64,000 nucleotides of DNA from an uncultured Eggerthellaceae bacterium (GCA_946618265.1 CAMOLA010000001.1:124001-188000), one strand, 5' to 3'. Positions 36,101 to 44,899 are shown, numbered from the stretch's first letter. The notes: generated by a model not told the origin, from the sequence alone. Numbers and translations: made by a program.

Positions 36101-36963
36101 TCGAAGTCGATGACGGTTGAGCCGAAGTAATCGCCTTGGCCTTTGATGACGGCAAAATACGTGCCTGCCTCGGTGGGGAAGCCGTCAAGGCGCATCTCGT
36201 CGCTTTCCACCCAGATGTCGGCACCGTAATCGCTGTCTTCTGTGTGGTAGGGGCCGGGCTTGCGCTTGTAGTAAGTTACGGTGTAAGTGTCGGTGCCGAG
36301 CTCTTCGTTTGCGGCGTTCACGGCGTCATCGCGCACCTTTACCTGGGCATGTGCGGCGGCAGATGGCGATAACTTGAAGCCATCGTGCCAGGTAGGTACA
36401 ACGAAACTCTCGTGTGCGCCTTCAATGTAGGCGTACTTTGCATGATAGTTGAATGTCTTGGAATCGAGGGGCGTGATGTGCGTCTCCCTGGTCTCGCCAG
36501 TCAAACCGGAGCCATCTGACGCGACCGCAACGACCACGAAACTGTTTCCAATGCCAGAGTAGTCAGCGCCCTCGCCCGCGCCGATAATGCCAAGCGGCAG
36601 CGTGGCGTCTGCGTAGCAGTCTTTCTCCTGCTCCTCGTCGTACCAGGTGCGCTGCCATTTCAGTTCGTATTTGTCAGCGGCGACTTCTACCTTTGAGTCG
36701 CCTTCTTCGTAGTAGAGCTTGACTTCCGGTGTGTAGGCTCCGCTTGGTCCTTCGACATAGCATTGGAGCCATTCGGACGAATCGCCATCCACGTACAGCT
36801 TGTAGCCCTCGTCGCTCAAGTCGGAAGGCGGGATGTCAGCTTCGTTTTGTGTGTATGCTCGCGTTTCACCGGGTTGCAAGCTTTCAGCTGCGAAAGCGAG
36901 CGCAGGCGCCAGAGCTATCGCTAATGCCATGAACGCCAACGATACAGCAAACCCCTTTTTCAC
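33130..36963 (-). CDS. Large secreted Ig-like surface protein with internal duplication and basic C-terminal module
   Basis: Protein of 1277 aa. Signal peptide 1-26 (GFAVSLAFMALAIALAPALAFAA). The body is acidic and beta-rich (Ig-like). A ~200-residue unit occurs twice, near residues 411-628 and 868-1068. Both copies begin ADYD, contain RxMLPGW, YxVYVENxxHPxG and TVTYRD/KVTYRD, then P-G-x-S-I-x-L, followed by an ASI-P-D segment. The last ~105 residues carry the Lys-rich C-terminal module (KTVKAKKLKKKARTI, then AVKVKVK) shared with four other proteins here. GTG 36963 is chosen because GGAGG lies 8 nt upstream. It is divergent from the 1924-aa surface gene. The ligand is unknown. Confidence 0.78.
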   Translation of the reverse strand: MKKGFAVSLAFMALAIALAPALAFAAESLQPGETRAYTQNEADIPPSDLSDEGYKLYVDGDSSEWLQCYVEGPSGAYTPEVKLYYEEGDSKVEVAADKYELKWQRTWYDEEQEKDCYADATLPLGIIGAGEGADYSGIGNSFVVVAVASDGSGLTGETRETHITPLDSKTFNYHAKYAYIEGAHESFVVPTWHDGFKLSPSAAAHAQVKVRDDAVNAANEELGTDTYTVTYYKRKPGPYHTEDSDYGADIWVESDEMRLDGFPTEAGTYFAVIKGQGDYFGSTVIDFDIIEDYTFTEIRLEREGDDTPLFSDSTATFHVNTGNSEGEEGADWNIIVAAGKAGSFNDETRQFEAPLVSGTDYVYDAQAKTIMLYGDEVIETLGESHPIAIRAWIAAAGDGDVLAEDVQWLNVLETRADYDFYNMHDRDMLPGWIQDINREYNVYVENGEHPDGDDFSVSITDVSSSNTDVVEVVKEYADDDESSDDYWWNLEAREYGSATITVTYRDPDELGGTVKSHTFTINVAKDVYGIDTWTESGSNRALPGTSIKLAANGQHETDYEVEEGAEEPLGFTWELVGDGANYASITPDVNDSSHATVTFRNLTDDEAQEGHFWQDIWVKVTLIGQEGSGTTVKRAETDLRLEMCSSYTELWPTRLDSRLDVGASQTITAEVRSYPGNDDAEYDVIENVSFHWEDLDASQVEIVDEDEIELDDDSIRTGKSVPFTVTRLGQEGSGFRLVAEWDDGNREERWYEFDELQFDMWLESDYDELFSDGALELRLEDDGDVDPTKVSYTVGLWEGEDDEAHWAKQFDNDVYNVSADGRTITLDGAKLLAQEGVEEFTWVRVLAELKSGDAVLSETDRWIEVRMPRADYDREWDRSMLPGWDNTVRGSYAVYVENAAHPEGEELDYTVTNVEIESQDPAEGSGDVIVNLWKDDDENCWHFQAGAHGEAVLKVTYRDLENQEQSYTFKAYVDSEVYKLEVESANGATSASPGESIELIASAEHFVENGEGNLDGVSYGWKLRDGHERFASIVPDTSNPAKATVTFSDLEEGLDYIDEEVWAEARLFTIDNGFPQERAYADICLRVTTDGGGIDPVYTWNDPAYVWASNYSTVTATRTRSDDPSIKETETVNTTAKVTKPASYTAKGETTYTATFANSAFAIQTKVVANIAQLAKLAQPMQVSVSAKTVKAKKLKKKARTIAPLKVTNAKGTVSYKVVGGKAKAKKALKVNAKTGKITVKKKTKKGTYTIMVQISATGTTQYKAGSKTVAVKVKVK

Positions 36964-37162
36964 AATTACCGCCTCCGGTTTCGCAAACCCAGTATTTCGA
37001 GGTATACGACTAGCCCATTTGTGCAAATAGCCTTAATCGGATCTCGATTTTCCTCAGGCTATCAGGCCTGGAGAATTGATAGGTGGTCTCAGTGACACTA
37101 TTTCAAAGGCGTAGGTTTGACAAGGCTAGCGGTAAAACGGTTCTGTCTCGGGCTTAAAACTG

Positions 37163-37247
37163 CGCACACCTTGAGCTGTTTTTGTCGAAGGGCTAGTGTT
37201 TGCGCAGGTCATGGGAATCACCATTTGAAAAATGGGCAAGGTGTGCG
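37163..37247 (+). other. Candidate structured leader or small RNA
   Basis: CGCACACCTTG (37163-37173) pairs exactly with CAAGGTGTGCG (37237-37247), enclosing a second hairpin (CCATTTgaaAAATGG). The terminator at 37288 follows 40 bp later. It lies in the 653-bp divergent gap 36964-37616, otherwise without features except the upstream motif at 37473. No known RNA family was recognised. Confidence 0.35.
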
Positions 37248-37287
37248 TAGCTCTTGGCGCGAAGAATCCGAAGGCAGTCCCAATAGA

Positions 37288-37317
37288 AGGCAAACCCGAC
37301 AGGCGGGTTTGCCTTGC
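37288..37317 (+). terminator. Intrinsic terminator in divergent intergenic region
   Basis: AGGCAAACCC pairs with GGGTTTGCCT over 10 bp (loop of 7). No protein gene lies directly before it on the plus strand, which suggests a short transcript ends here. Confidence 0.6.
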
Positions 37318-37472
37318 ACGACGCCAGCCATGTTCTTGACGTCGTTCAAGAACGCCTTCAGACAATTGCCGTTTTACGGTTCGATGCCCGTGTGCGAAAG
37401 TCGGTGACCGTCTTCCATTGGGGCGAGATAGTCGGTAAGGCTTGGGGCGGCATTCGGGATACCGTCCCAGTT

Positions 37473-37531
37473 TTGGCAATGACTCTGCTGGCAACTGGGG
37501 TTTGCGGGCGGTGCGAGAAGGTATTGTTGAA
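37473..37531 (+). promoter_or_regulatory. Shared surface-gene upstream motif, copy 3
   Basis: TTGGCAATGAC at 37473, GGCAAC at 37490 and GGTATTGTTGAA at 37520. Offsets between blocks equal those of copies at 21673 and 31409. It lies about 97 nt before the start codon. Confidence 0.6.
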
Positions 37532-37616
37532 ACTGGATTACAAGACGCTCGCCCAAACGGAAAAACGGGAGAAGGCGAGCCCTGTATGCTGTTCCGTAGA
37601 CGAGTGAGGTGCCGCC

Positions 37617-40600
37617 ATGAAGACACGTATCTTGACCAGGAGCCCGTTCGCCCTCTTTGCTTTTTTCGTGCTTGCGGCGCTGGCGTTTGGATGCTTATGT
37701 CCGCAGCGAGCGATTGCGGGGGATGAAGGGGCGACCTCGCTTCAAGCCGGAAGCAGTGCGCTTGGCGCGGCGCCCAGCTTGACAACGCAAGCCGAAGGTG
37801 ATCTGCAGTTCGTAGGACTCGAGGGCGCGAGCGTAGCTGGGAACGGTTCGGAAGGCTACACCATTTACGTGCGCGATGGGGACTCGGTGGAGTTCACGCT
37901 GAAGGTGAAGAACAGTTCATCGTCGGTGATTGAATACGTGAACATGACGAGTTGCTCTACGTACGAGGGCGAAGGCGAAGAGACCGTGTCGTTCCGCTTC
38001 CCGGCATACCGTTTTGCAAATCCCTACATTGTGCCCAATTACAATGGCGCTGCCACGAATGCCACGTGGGAACAGGGCAGCGAGCTCATCACCAACTACA
38101 TTGGCCACGTGTATGCTGGCTACACGATTTCTGCGGGCAATACGGCATCCGTCATCATGGACTTCGACGCGGGGAGCTTGGGTACCGGCACCTACGATTA
38201 CTCTTTTACGCTTGGAAAACAGGGCGAGGTGTATGCAGCCCAGCTGTATTCGGATGGTGCGCGTTATTGGGAATCTACCGGGCAAAACGTCGTGGCTGCC
38301 GAATATCTCACCGTGCCGGTGAAGGTGGTCGTGTATGCGCAGGAAGGTGCAGCTCTTTCCGTGGGCACGGGGGCGCCCAACAACATCACGCAGATTACAG
38401 CGTCTAAGCCGTACGATTTTGGCACGTTCGACCTTTCGAGCGGTAGTCTGACGGGGACCAAGACCTTCTTCGCGGTGAACGCTGGTGACGAAGACGTAGC
38501 CACGGACGCTCATGGCAACACGACTTCCATCTACGCCAACATGGAGCTTGACGACCAGACGCTGGCCGAGACGCCTTTCTCCTATGTGGGCACCCAGACC
38601 TGGGCGCGTTCTGACCTGCACGTCAAGACTGACAATACCATAGAGAATCTCTCGTTCGACGTCGCTTACGATGCGAGCAGTATCATCGCGGGCACCTACG
38701 CGGGCAATCTGGTGGTGACCACCGTTCCGTGCAGCGTGAGTGTCAACGGTGGCGCGGCCAGCGCATCCGGCGTGTATCGGTTGCCCTTCACGATTACCCT
38801 TGTGGGCGACAATCCTCGGCTAGACGCGCGTGTAACCGACCTCTCGGCAACGCCGGGTAACGGTATGGTGGAGCTTGCCTGGACGCCGGCGAGCACGGCC
38901 GATCAGGGCGCCTACCTGGTCTATCGCCGCGAGGGAGCCGAGACCCAAACCGACCCCGATGCCCTCGACTGGTCGAAGTACACGCAGGTGGGAAGCGTGA
39001 ACGTGGCGGGCAACAGCTCGATCACCTTTGCCGACGGCACGGCCAAGAACGGTACCGTCTACTCGTACACCGTGCTTACTGGCGGTCCCTATCGCGGCTA
39101 CGCCGCAAAGCCCGCGAGCGCCACGCCCAGCTCGTCGGTGCAGACAAAACTGCTCGCTCCCATGGATGGCTGGAACGAGTACGTGAGCGCCTACAGTGAC
39201 GAGGGCGGCGTGCGCGTCTCGTGGACCATGAACAGCGCCTATGGCGGCACGTCGTGCGACGGCGCGGGCATGGTCGACCACTTCAACGTCTACCGCGACG
39301 GCGTGCTGGTGCGCCAGGTGTACCAGAGCGCGGTGGGTCGTACCGGAGCAGGCACGGAGAGCGATCCGTATGAGTATGGCTGGAGCACCTTCGTGCCGGT
39401 GCCGGAGTACTACGTCAACTACCGCTGGAAGGTCTCGGCGGTGTCGAGCACCGGCGTGGAAGGCTATCTCTCGGCCGACGCCCCTTATGGCGAGGACCTT
39501 GTGGGCGGCGTGAGCTACGAGCGACCCATCATCGTGGGGCACCGAGCCACCTACGTCTCGGGCGAGGGTCTCGAACTGAGCATCAACCACTATGTGGGCC
39601 TCAACCACTACGGCGCCGAGCTCTCGTTCTGGCGCGCGGAGGGTACGACAGCGCCCAATACGAGCGCTTCGCCCTTGGCTACGGTCCAGTCCGAGGTTGA
39701 CAGCTACAGCAGCGGGCGCGCCCCCGACTTCACCGACACGGGCGTCTCGGCAAACAAGACCTACACCTATACGGTTCGCGCCACCGACTACGAGGAGAAC
39801 GTGAGCGAGGACTACACGTTCACCGTATACACCAAGAGTGGCCGCGACTACTCTACCGACGTCTCGTGGAGCGTTGCGGGCGGCGCCACCCCCACGCTCA
39901 AGTTCTACGTACCCGACAGCGGGGCCGTGGCTCGCGTGTATCGCAACGACACGCTGGTAAGGACCATCAACTACAACAACGGCGACTACCAAACCTACCA
40001 GGACACGCCCACGGTCGATGGCACCTACCTCTACCGCGTGGACTTCTACTACGCAACCGGCCAGGTCACCACCACGGGGCGCACCTACACCTTTGTGCGC
40101 GATTCCAACGCCGCGGCCAACATGCTCCAGCCTCCCGCGACGCCCACGCTTGCGGGTCGCCTGTCGGGCGAGGACGTGGTGCTCACCTGGACGCCTTCCG
40201 CTGAAGGCGGCGCGCCGGACGGCTACTACATTTACCGCAAGGACGATGGTGCCTTCGTGAACGGTAGGTACAGCTATTATCGGCAGAGTGGCCACTATGG
40301 AAACTGGTACGAGACCACGTGGGGCAACGACCGCTACCTGGTCATTGGTAATCCTTCCGTAAACGTGTTGGTGGATACTAAGGACTCGCGCAACTATAAC
40401 GGTGTTAATGCCACGGACGGCTACCTACCGGGCATCAGGTGGTGGGACTCCTCTGAGGGCGTCGCGCCCACGCACGAGTGGTACATCTGCGCCTACAACG
40501 AGGCGGGCGTGAGCGCTCCCTCGCAGGTAGTCTCGTTCAGCGCGCAGGGGGCTGATGCATACAACAAACCCATCCTGCCTGAGAACGTTGACAGCCTCGT

Positions 40601-43391
40601 GCCCGGCACGCCGGTCATCGGCGACGTGTGGGTGGACTGGTCTGATGATTCGGACGCTTGGCGCTGGGACACGGTCATAGGCGGCTACGTGCGCGCAGCC
40701 TGGGATGATTCCAATCCTGGCGGCGGCATCGATCGATGGAGCGTTGCCGTGAAGGGCACCGTCTATCACCAGTCTACGGCGGTGAACACCGTGGTGAATT
40801 ATGCGGACGCACTGGTTAATCCCACTCTCAAGCAGGGCGGTATTGACCTTGGCGGCGCCTCGGTAAACGCCCTGCCGCAGGCCAATTCCAGCGGCGATTA
40901 TGGGCGCACGGTCGAGGTTGCCGTCACGGCAGAGAATAGCGCGGGCGCAAGCGACGTCGCGACGGACAGCATCGTGGTGCGGAGTCTCCCGCGCTTCTAT
41001 GCGTTGCCGGGCAATGGTAAGGCGGTGCTCCGCTGGACCGATCTTTTCAACGACACGGATACGTTAGTGACCGGTTGGGAGGTCTGGCGCAAGGACCCGT
41101 ACGGAATATGGGCTAAGCTGAATACATCAACGGCCTTCGAACATGCAGGTACGAGCCTCGACTACAGCGGCAATGACGTGGCGTACTACGAGTACATCGA
41201 CACGGGACTCATGAACGGCTATGCCTACGAGTATAAGGTGGTACCGATATGTGCTGACGGTGGCGATCGGCCCAGCGTGGTGCGCGAGGTCACGCCGAAG
41301 CGCACGGCAGCCACCGAGACTCCCAGCGCGCCCACCAATCTGCGCGCAAGCGTGATCAACGGCGAGATCTCGCTCTCCTGGAACCCGCCCGCCGCGGGCG
41401 AGAAGCCGGCCTATTATGAGGTGCTCTACGAGTACACTTACAACGACAAGACCTACTGGACCAGCCCGATTGGCTCTTCCATCTCGGGCGATTCTACCAG
41501 CGCGGTATGGAAGCCCGACTCAGCTGGCACGTATCGGTTCTTTGTCTATGGTTACAGCTACATCGACGATGAGCGCGTCCCCGACTTCATATCCTCTTCC
41601 GATATCGAGGGCTTCGATGGCATGACAGAGGACCAGCAACTCAGCGCGCAGTATCCAACGCGTACTGAAGTGGTGAGTGTGGAAGTGACGCAGGCCCAGA
41701 TTGGCGAGCAGGCCACGAGCGCACCGGGCCAGCTGGTTGTCACGGCAACGTCGGGAGATCATCAGGTAACGCTCTCTTGGCCTGCCGTGAACGGGGCTAC
41801 GTACTACACGGTCGAGCGCCAGAACAACGATTATCCCAAGATGGCCAATGCCACCATTGCCGTTGTGGCGGGTCAGGGGAGCTATTCCTTCACCGACGTG
41901 GACGCCGAGCCGGGCGTAACGTATCGTTACCTGGTGACGGCCCGTAATCACGCCCCTAATCATAATGCTACCTACACTGATGTCTACGCTAAGGCGACTG
42001 GCAAGACCCGCGACCAAGTCGCCGCCGAGCGCGTCGAAGCGCTGATCGAGGCGCTGCCTGGGCCCGATACGGTGGGCCTGACCGATGCTGCTCGGGTTGC
42101 CGAGGTCAAGGAGCTCTATGACTCGTTGACCGCCAAGCAGAAGACGCTCGTCGACGACGTGCTCGTGCAGAAGCTGTTCGATGATATCGAGGCGCTCGAG
42201 AACCTGCAGGCAGCCGCGGAGTACCAGGAACAGATCGACGCCGTGCAGGAGCTTATCGACGCGCTGCCGTCTCCGGTGACGCTCGAGGATAAGCCACAGG
42301 TGACTGCCGCACACGCGTCAATGGATCAGCTGCCCGCCATCGCGCAACGGCTTGTGAATGCGACGAAGCTCCTCGACGCCGAGGCCACGATTACCGCGCT
42401 CGAGAAGGCCGCTGTCGACGAAGCGGCCGCCGCGCCGGTGCGCACTCTGCTCGAGGCGCTGCCGCTCGTTGATGATGTGACGCTGGATAACGAGAATCAG
42501 ATCGCCGAAGCGCGCACCGCGTTTGATGCGTTGACGCCTGACCAGCAGGCTCTTATTTCAAGTGAGCTCAAGCAGAGGCTTGCCGACGACGGCGCACGAC
42601 TCGCGCAGCTCAAGAAGATTGCCGAAGACGCGGCGGCCGCTGCACCCGTCATCGCGGCCATCGCGGCATTACCAGACCCCGAAGACCTCACGCTCGACGA
42701 CAGGGACGAGGTAGATGCGGCCCTCAGGGCCTATGATGAGCTGACCGGCGACCAGCAGGCGCTCGTCGACGCTGCCGATGAGGGTTCAAACACCGACAAG
42801 CTCAGGGCAGCGGCAGCGAGGGTCGAGAACTTGCGCATCGACCTGTCCGAGCCGTTCGGCTCGATGACTCTCAGCGCCACGTCGTTCACCTACAACGGCG
42901 CCGATTGCCGTCCGGGCGTGGTTGTGGAGGTTGGCGGCAAGATGCTTCTGGCCGACCGCGATTACGAGGTGCACTACGCCAACAACCGCAACGCCGGCAC
43001 GGCGATGGTCACGATATTCGGAATTGGGGATTACAAGGGCCAGATCACCCGGTCCTTCACCATCAAGAAGGCCGCTAACCCGCTTTCCGTCAAAGCCAAG
43101 GCGGTCAAGGCCAAATACAAGAAGGTTAAGAAGAAGACCCAGAAGCTCGCCGCACTGACGGTTGGCGGCGCACAGGGCAAGCTGGGCTACAAGATCGTCA
43201 AGATTAAGACCAAGAAGAAGCTCGCCAAGCAGGCCAAGAAGAAGATCAAGCTCGCCGCGGGCGGCAAGCTCGCGCTGAAGAAGAAGCTGAAGAAGGGCAC
43301 CTACAAGGTGACCGTGCGCGTGAGCGCCGCCGGCAACGGCAACTACTTGCCCGCGAGCCGCGACGTCACGGTCAAGGTTCGCGTGAAGTAG
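37617..43391 (+). CDS. Giant secreted fibronectin-III-rich surface protein with helical repeats and basic C-terminal module
   Basis: Protein of 1924 aa. Signal peptide 1-35 (ALFAFFVLAALAFGCLC). Residues ~55-200 form the module shared with the 279-aa protein (GDLQFVGL). Several fibronectin type III-like domains follow between ~400 and 1465 (GMVELAWTPAST, GEISLSWNPPA, HQVTLSWPAVNGATYY). Residues ~1468-1742 hold four three-helix repeats of ~65 residues with the pattern LP-x-n-LxD...Y/FD-x-LT-x2-Q-x-LV. An MBG-like beta domain (TFTYNGADCRP, YEVHYANNRNAGTAMV) lies at ~1743-1818. The Lys-rich C-terminal module (~1820-1924) ends VTVKVRVK. It is probably an adhesin or glycan-binding filament; the ligand is unknown. 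GAGGTG precedes the ATG. Confidence 0.82.
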   Translation: MKTRILTRSPFALFAFFVLAALAFGCLCPQRAIAGDEGATSLQAGSSALGAAPSLTTQAEGDLQFVGLEGASVAGNGSEGYTIYVRDGDSVEFTLKVKNSSSSVIEYVNMTSCSTYEGEGEETVSFRFPAYRFANPYIVPNYNGAATNATWEQGSELITNYIGHVYAGYTISAGNTASVIMDFDAGSLGTGTYDYSFTLGKQGEVYAAQLYSDGARYWESTGQNVVAAEYLTVPVKVVVYAQEGAALSVGTGAPNNITQITASKPYDFGTFDLSSGSLTGTKTFFAVNAGDEDVATDAHGNTTSIYANMELDDQTLAETPFSYVGTQTWARSDLHVKTDNTIENLSFDVAYDASSIIAGTYAGNLVVTTVPCSVSVNGGAASASGVYRLPFTITLVGDNPRLDARVTDLSATPGNGMVELAWTPASTADQGAYLVYRREGAETQTDPDALDWSKYTQVGSVNVAGNSSITFADGTAKNGTVYSYTVLTGGPYRGYAAKPASATPSSSVQTKLLAPMDGWNEYVSAYSDEGGVRVSWTMNSAYGGTSCDGAGMVDHFNVYRDGVLVRQVYQSAVGRTGAGTESDPYEYGWSTFVPVPEYYVNYRWKVSAVSSTGVEGYLSADAPYGEDLVGGVSYERPIIVGHRATYVSGEGLELSINHYVGLNHYGAELSFWRAEGTTAPNTSASPLATVQSEVDSYSSGRAPDFTDTGVSANKTYTYTVRATDYEENVSEDYTFTVYTKSGRDYSTDVSWSVAGGATPTLKFYVPDSGAVARVYRNDTLVRTINYNNGDYQTYQDTPTVDGTYLYRVDFYYATGQVTTTGRTYTFVRDSNAAANMLQPPATPTLAGRLSGEDVVLTWTPSAEGGAPDGYYIYRKDDGAFVNGRYSYYRQSGHYGNWYETTWGNDRYLVIGNPSVNVLVDTKDSRNYNGVNATDGYLPGIRWWDSSEGVAPTHEWYICAYNEAGVSAPSQVVSFSAQGADAYNKPILPENVDSLVPGTPVIGDVWVDWSDDSDAWRWDTVIGGYVRAAWDDSNPGGGIDRWSVAVKGTVYHQSTAVNTVVNYADALVNPTLKQGGIDLGGASVNALPQANSSGDYGRTVEVAVTAENSAGASDVATDSIVVRSLPRFYALPGNGKAVLRWTDLFNDTDTLVTGWEVWRKDPYGIWAKLNTSTAFEHAGTSLDYSGNDVAYYEYIDTGLMNGYAYEYKVVPICADGGDRPSVVREVTPKRTAATETPSAPTNLRASVINGEISLSWNPPAAGEKPAYYEVLYEYTYNDKTYWTSPIGSSISGDSTSAVWKPDSAGTYRFFVYGYSYIDDERVPDFISSSDIEGFDGMTEDQQLSAQYPTRTEVVSVEVTQAQIGEQATSAPGQLVVTATSGDHQVTLSWPAVNGATYYTVERQNNDYPKMANATIAVVAGQGSYSFTDVDAEPGVTYRYLVTARNHAPNHNATYTDVYAKATGKTRDQVAAERVEALIEALPGPDTVGLTDAARVAEVKELYDSLTAKQKTLVDDVLVQKLFDDIEALENLQAAAEYQEQIDAVQELIDALPSPVTLEDKPQVTAAHASMDQLPAIAQRLVNATKLLDAEATITALEKAAVDEAAAAPVRTLLEALPLVDDVTLDNENQIAEARTAFDALTPDQQALISSELKQRLADDGARLAQLKKIAEDAAAAAPVIAAIAALPDPEDLTLDDRDEVDAALRAYDELTGDQQALVDAADEGSNTDKLRAAAARVENLRIDLSEPFGSMTLSATSFTYNGADCRPGVVVEVGGKMLLADRDYEVHYANNRNAGTAMVTIFGIGDYKGQITRSFTIKKAANPLSVKAKAVKAKYKKVKKKTQKLAALTVGGAQGKLGYKIVKIKTKKKLAKQAKKKIKLAAGGKLALKKKLKKGTYKVTVRVSAAGNGNYLPASRDVTVKVRVK

Positions 43392-43507
43392 GGGCTCTTA
43401 ACGTTTTCTCAGGCAATGCGCCATTGGGATTCGGTCGCGATGGCGCATTTGTTTTGCGGCGGTGATTGCGCGCATGTATGGCCGTCGCCATACATGGGAT
43501 TGCTTAT

Positions 43508-43718
43508 CCCAAATGCGAAACCAGGCGTTTTTGGCAGTTCGAGCATCTATTAAGGTCGTGTTTTCGCACATCGAGCACCTCGGCAGAGTCGGGCTGGTGC
43601 GTTGGAGTTCGTATTGCCAGTTCAGAGCGCTGCGTCAATTTCACATTGATGGTACATGCTGCTGCGGGAACCCTAATAGTTGCCTCAATTGCCAAAAAGG
43701 CCTGGTTTCGCATTTGGG
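43508..43718. mobile_element. MITE-like element with 29-bp terminal inverted repeats
   Basis: The left end 43508-43536 (beginning CCCAAATGCGAAACCAGGC) and the right end 43690-43718 are reverse complements at 28 of 29 positions. They bound 211 bp without a convincing gene. The element lies in the 524-bp gap 43392-43915. Target-site duplications are not clear. Confidence 0.55.
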
Positions 43719-43777
43719 GCAGGGGAACCCTTGGACGGCATCGGGTGATGTGGGTGCGCGACATCCGAACGATGGCC

Positions 43778-43845
43778 GCTACTGACCGAAAGGAAGTCTC
43801 CCCAATGGTCAGTGACCGAGGGGAGACTCCCTTTCGGTCAGTAGC
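43778..43845. repeat. Nested palindrome of the GACCGAAAGG family
   Basis: Arms 43778-43803 and 43820-43845 match at 25 of 26 positions around a 16-nt loop. The right arm region also forms its own local hairpin (GACCGAGGGGAGACTCCC), like those at 541 and 6140. It probably represents two family copies in inverted orientation. Confidence 0.65.
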
Positions 43846-43915
43846 TCGCTTGTTGGCGTGGCGTTCACTTCGGTTGCGATTAGCTTTGCGACCGTGTATA
43901 ACGCCTATCTGGCAA

Positions 43916-44899
43916 TTAGCCTTCGACGAACATCCAGGATTCGAGCTCGTCGTGCAGTGCGCGGCGTGCGGGCGTGTCGCCCAGGACCCTGGGGTAGAGG
44001 CGCCATTTGAGGTGCTCGGCCGCGCTTTTTGCGACCGTTTCGAAATAGCTGAGGTCGAACACTTGCGGGCTCGTGACGGTTATGACGCGCCAGTCCATGC
44101 TTTCGATGCCCAGAATGCGGCCTACGTCTTCCTTCATCTTTTGGGCGCCGACGTGCACCTCGCCGTGGTATTCGATGTCGAGGCGCTGCTCGGGCCAGCA
44201 GATGTCTCCTTCGGCGAAACCGCGCATCGCGATGGCGCGCGCCTCTTCGTTCAGGGGAATCTGGGCATTCAGGGTCGCTTTCGGCAGGCCGTAGCCGCCG
44301 AGCATTGGCGGTAGGCACAGCAGCATATACACCATGGTCTCCATTGGCGAGCGCGATTCTTCGGCAACGTAGCGAATCGCTCGACGCGCTTTGCGGACGC
44401 CCTTGCCGCCTTCGGCTTCTGCCAGGAACGCCTCGATCTTCTCGAGGTTTGTGAGCGGAGCGATGCGTTTCGGGTGATCGTCGATGGCGCTCGGATGCTG
44501 CCTGTTTTTGGGGAGCAGTATATAGGTGCCGCATAGCTCGCAGCCGAGCGCGATGAGTTGGGGAAGGCTAAGCTCAGAAGCCATTTGCAGGAACACGAAC
44601 TCCGGTGATGATGCGCACACGTCGCCAATGCGGAAGAACGCGCCCTTGGGGACGTTTGTGCCCCAGAGACGGCAGCGTATCTGGGCAGATTGCCGGCGTG
44701 CGGCGGCGTCGAACGTTAGGACGTCGATGGGTCGCCCTTCTGGAATCCACGATTCTGGAAGGAATGCGAGCACGTCGCTCTTTTGCGTCGCGCAGCTTTC
44801 GGCTGTGCTGGTGCGTGCGGGAATCCCCAGTTCGGAATCAAGCGGGAAATGCTCGCGCCAGTACGTCAGGGCAGTGTAGTGGGAGATGAAAAGCTTCAT
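43916..44899 (-). CDS. AbiEi-like protein with DUF559/VSR-type nuclease-like domain
   Basis: Protein of 327 aa. The N-terminal part (ISHYTALTYWR, then a wHTH-like alpha/beta region up to ~130) resembles the AbiEi-type proteins abundant in Coriobacteriia. The C-terminal part (~215-310) shows the DUF559/VSR-like pattern of the PD-(D/E)xK fold: RLDIEYHGEVHVGAQKMKEDVGRILGIESMDWRVITVTS. A D-x-E and a following KxxxD/R-x3-L are visible. It may be a nuclease-derived antitoxin or regulator. No adjacent AbiEii toxin was found, so this is not an obvious type IV toxin-antitoxin pair. AAAGG precedes ATG 44899. The AT-rich element B lies directly upstream. Confidence 0.6.
   Translation of the reverse strand: MKLFISHYTALTYWREHFPLDSELGIPARTSTAESCATQKSDVLAFLPESWIPEGRPIDVLTFDAAARRQSAQIRCRLWGTNVPKGAFFRIGDVCASSPEFVFLQMASELSLPQLIALGCELCGTYILLPKNRQHPSAIDDHPKRIAPLTNLEKIEAFLAEAEGGKGVRKARRAIRYVAEESRSPMETMVYMLLCLPPMLGGYGLPKATLNAQIPLNEEARAIAMRGFAEGDICWPEQRLDIEYHGEVHVGAQKMKEDVGRILGIESMDWRVITVTSPQVFDLSYFETVAKSAAEHLKWRLYPRVLGDTPARRALHDELESWMFVEG

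Noticed and set aside
37314..37607. Small open frame before the 1924-aa gene
   Set aside because: No ribosome site and no recognisable family. It overlaps the shared upstream motif, so a regulatory region is more likely.
43466..44314. Plus-strand open frame across the MITE-like element and the AbiEi-like gene
   Set aside because: It begins in repeats and runs antisense into a better-supported gene. No ribosome site.
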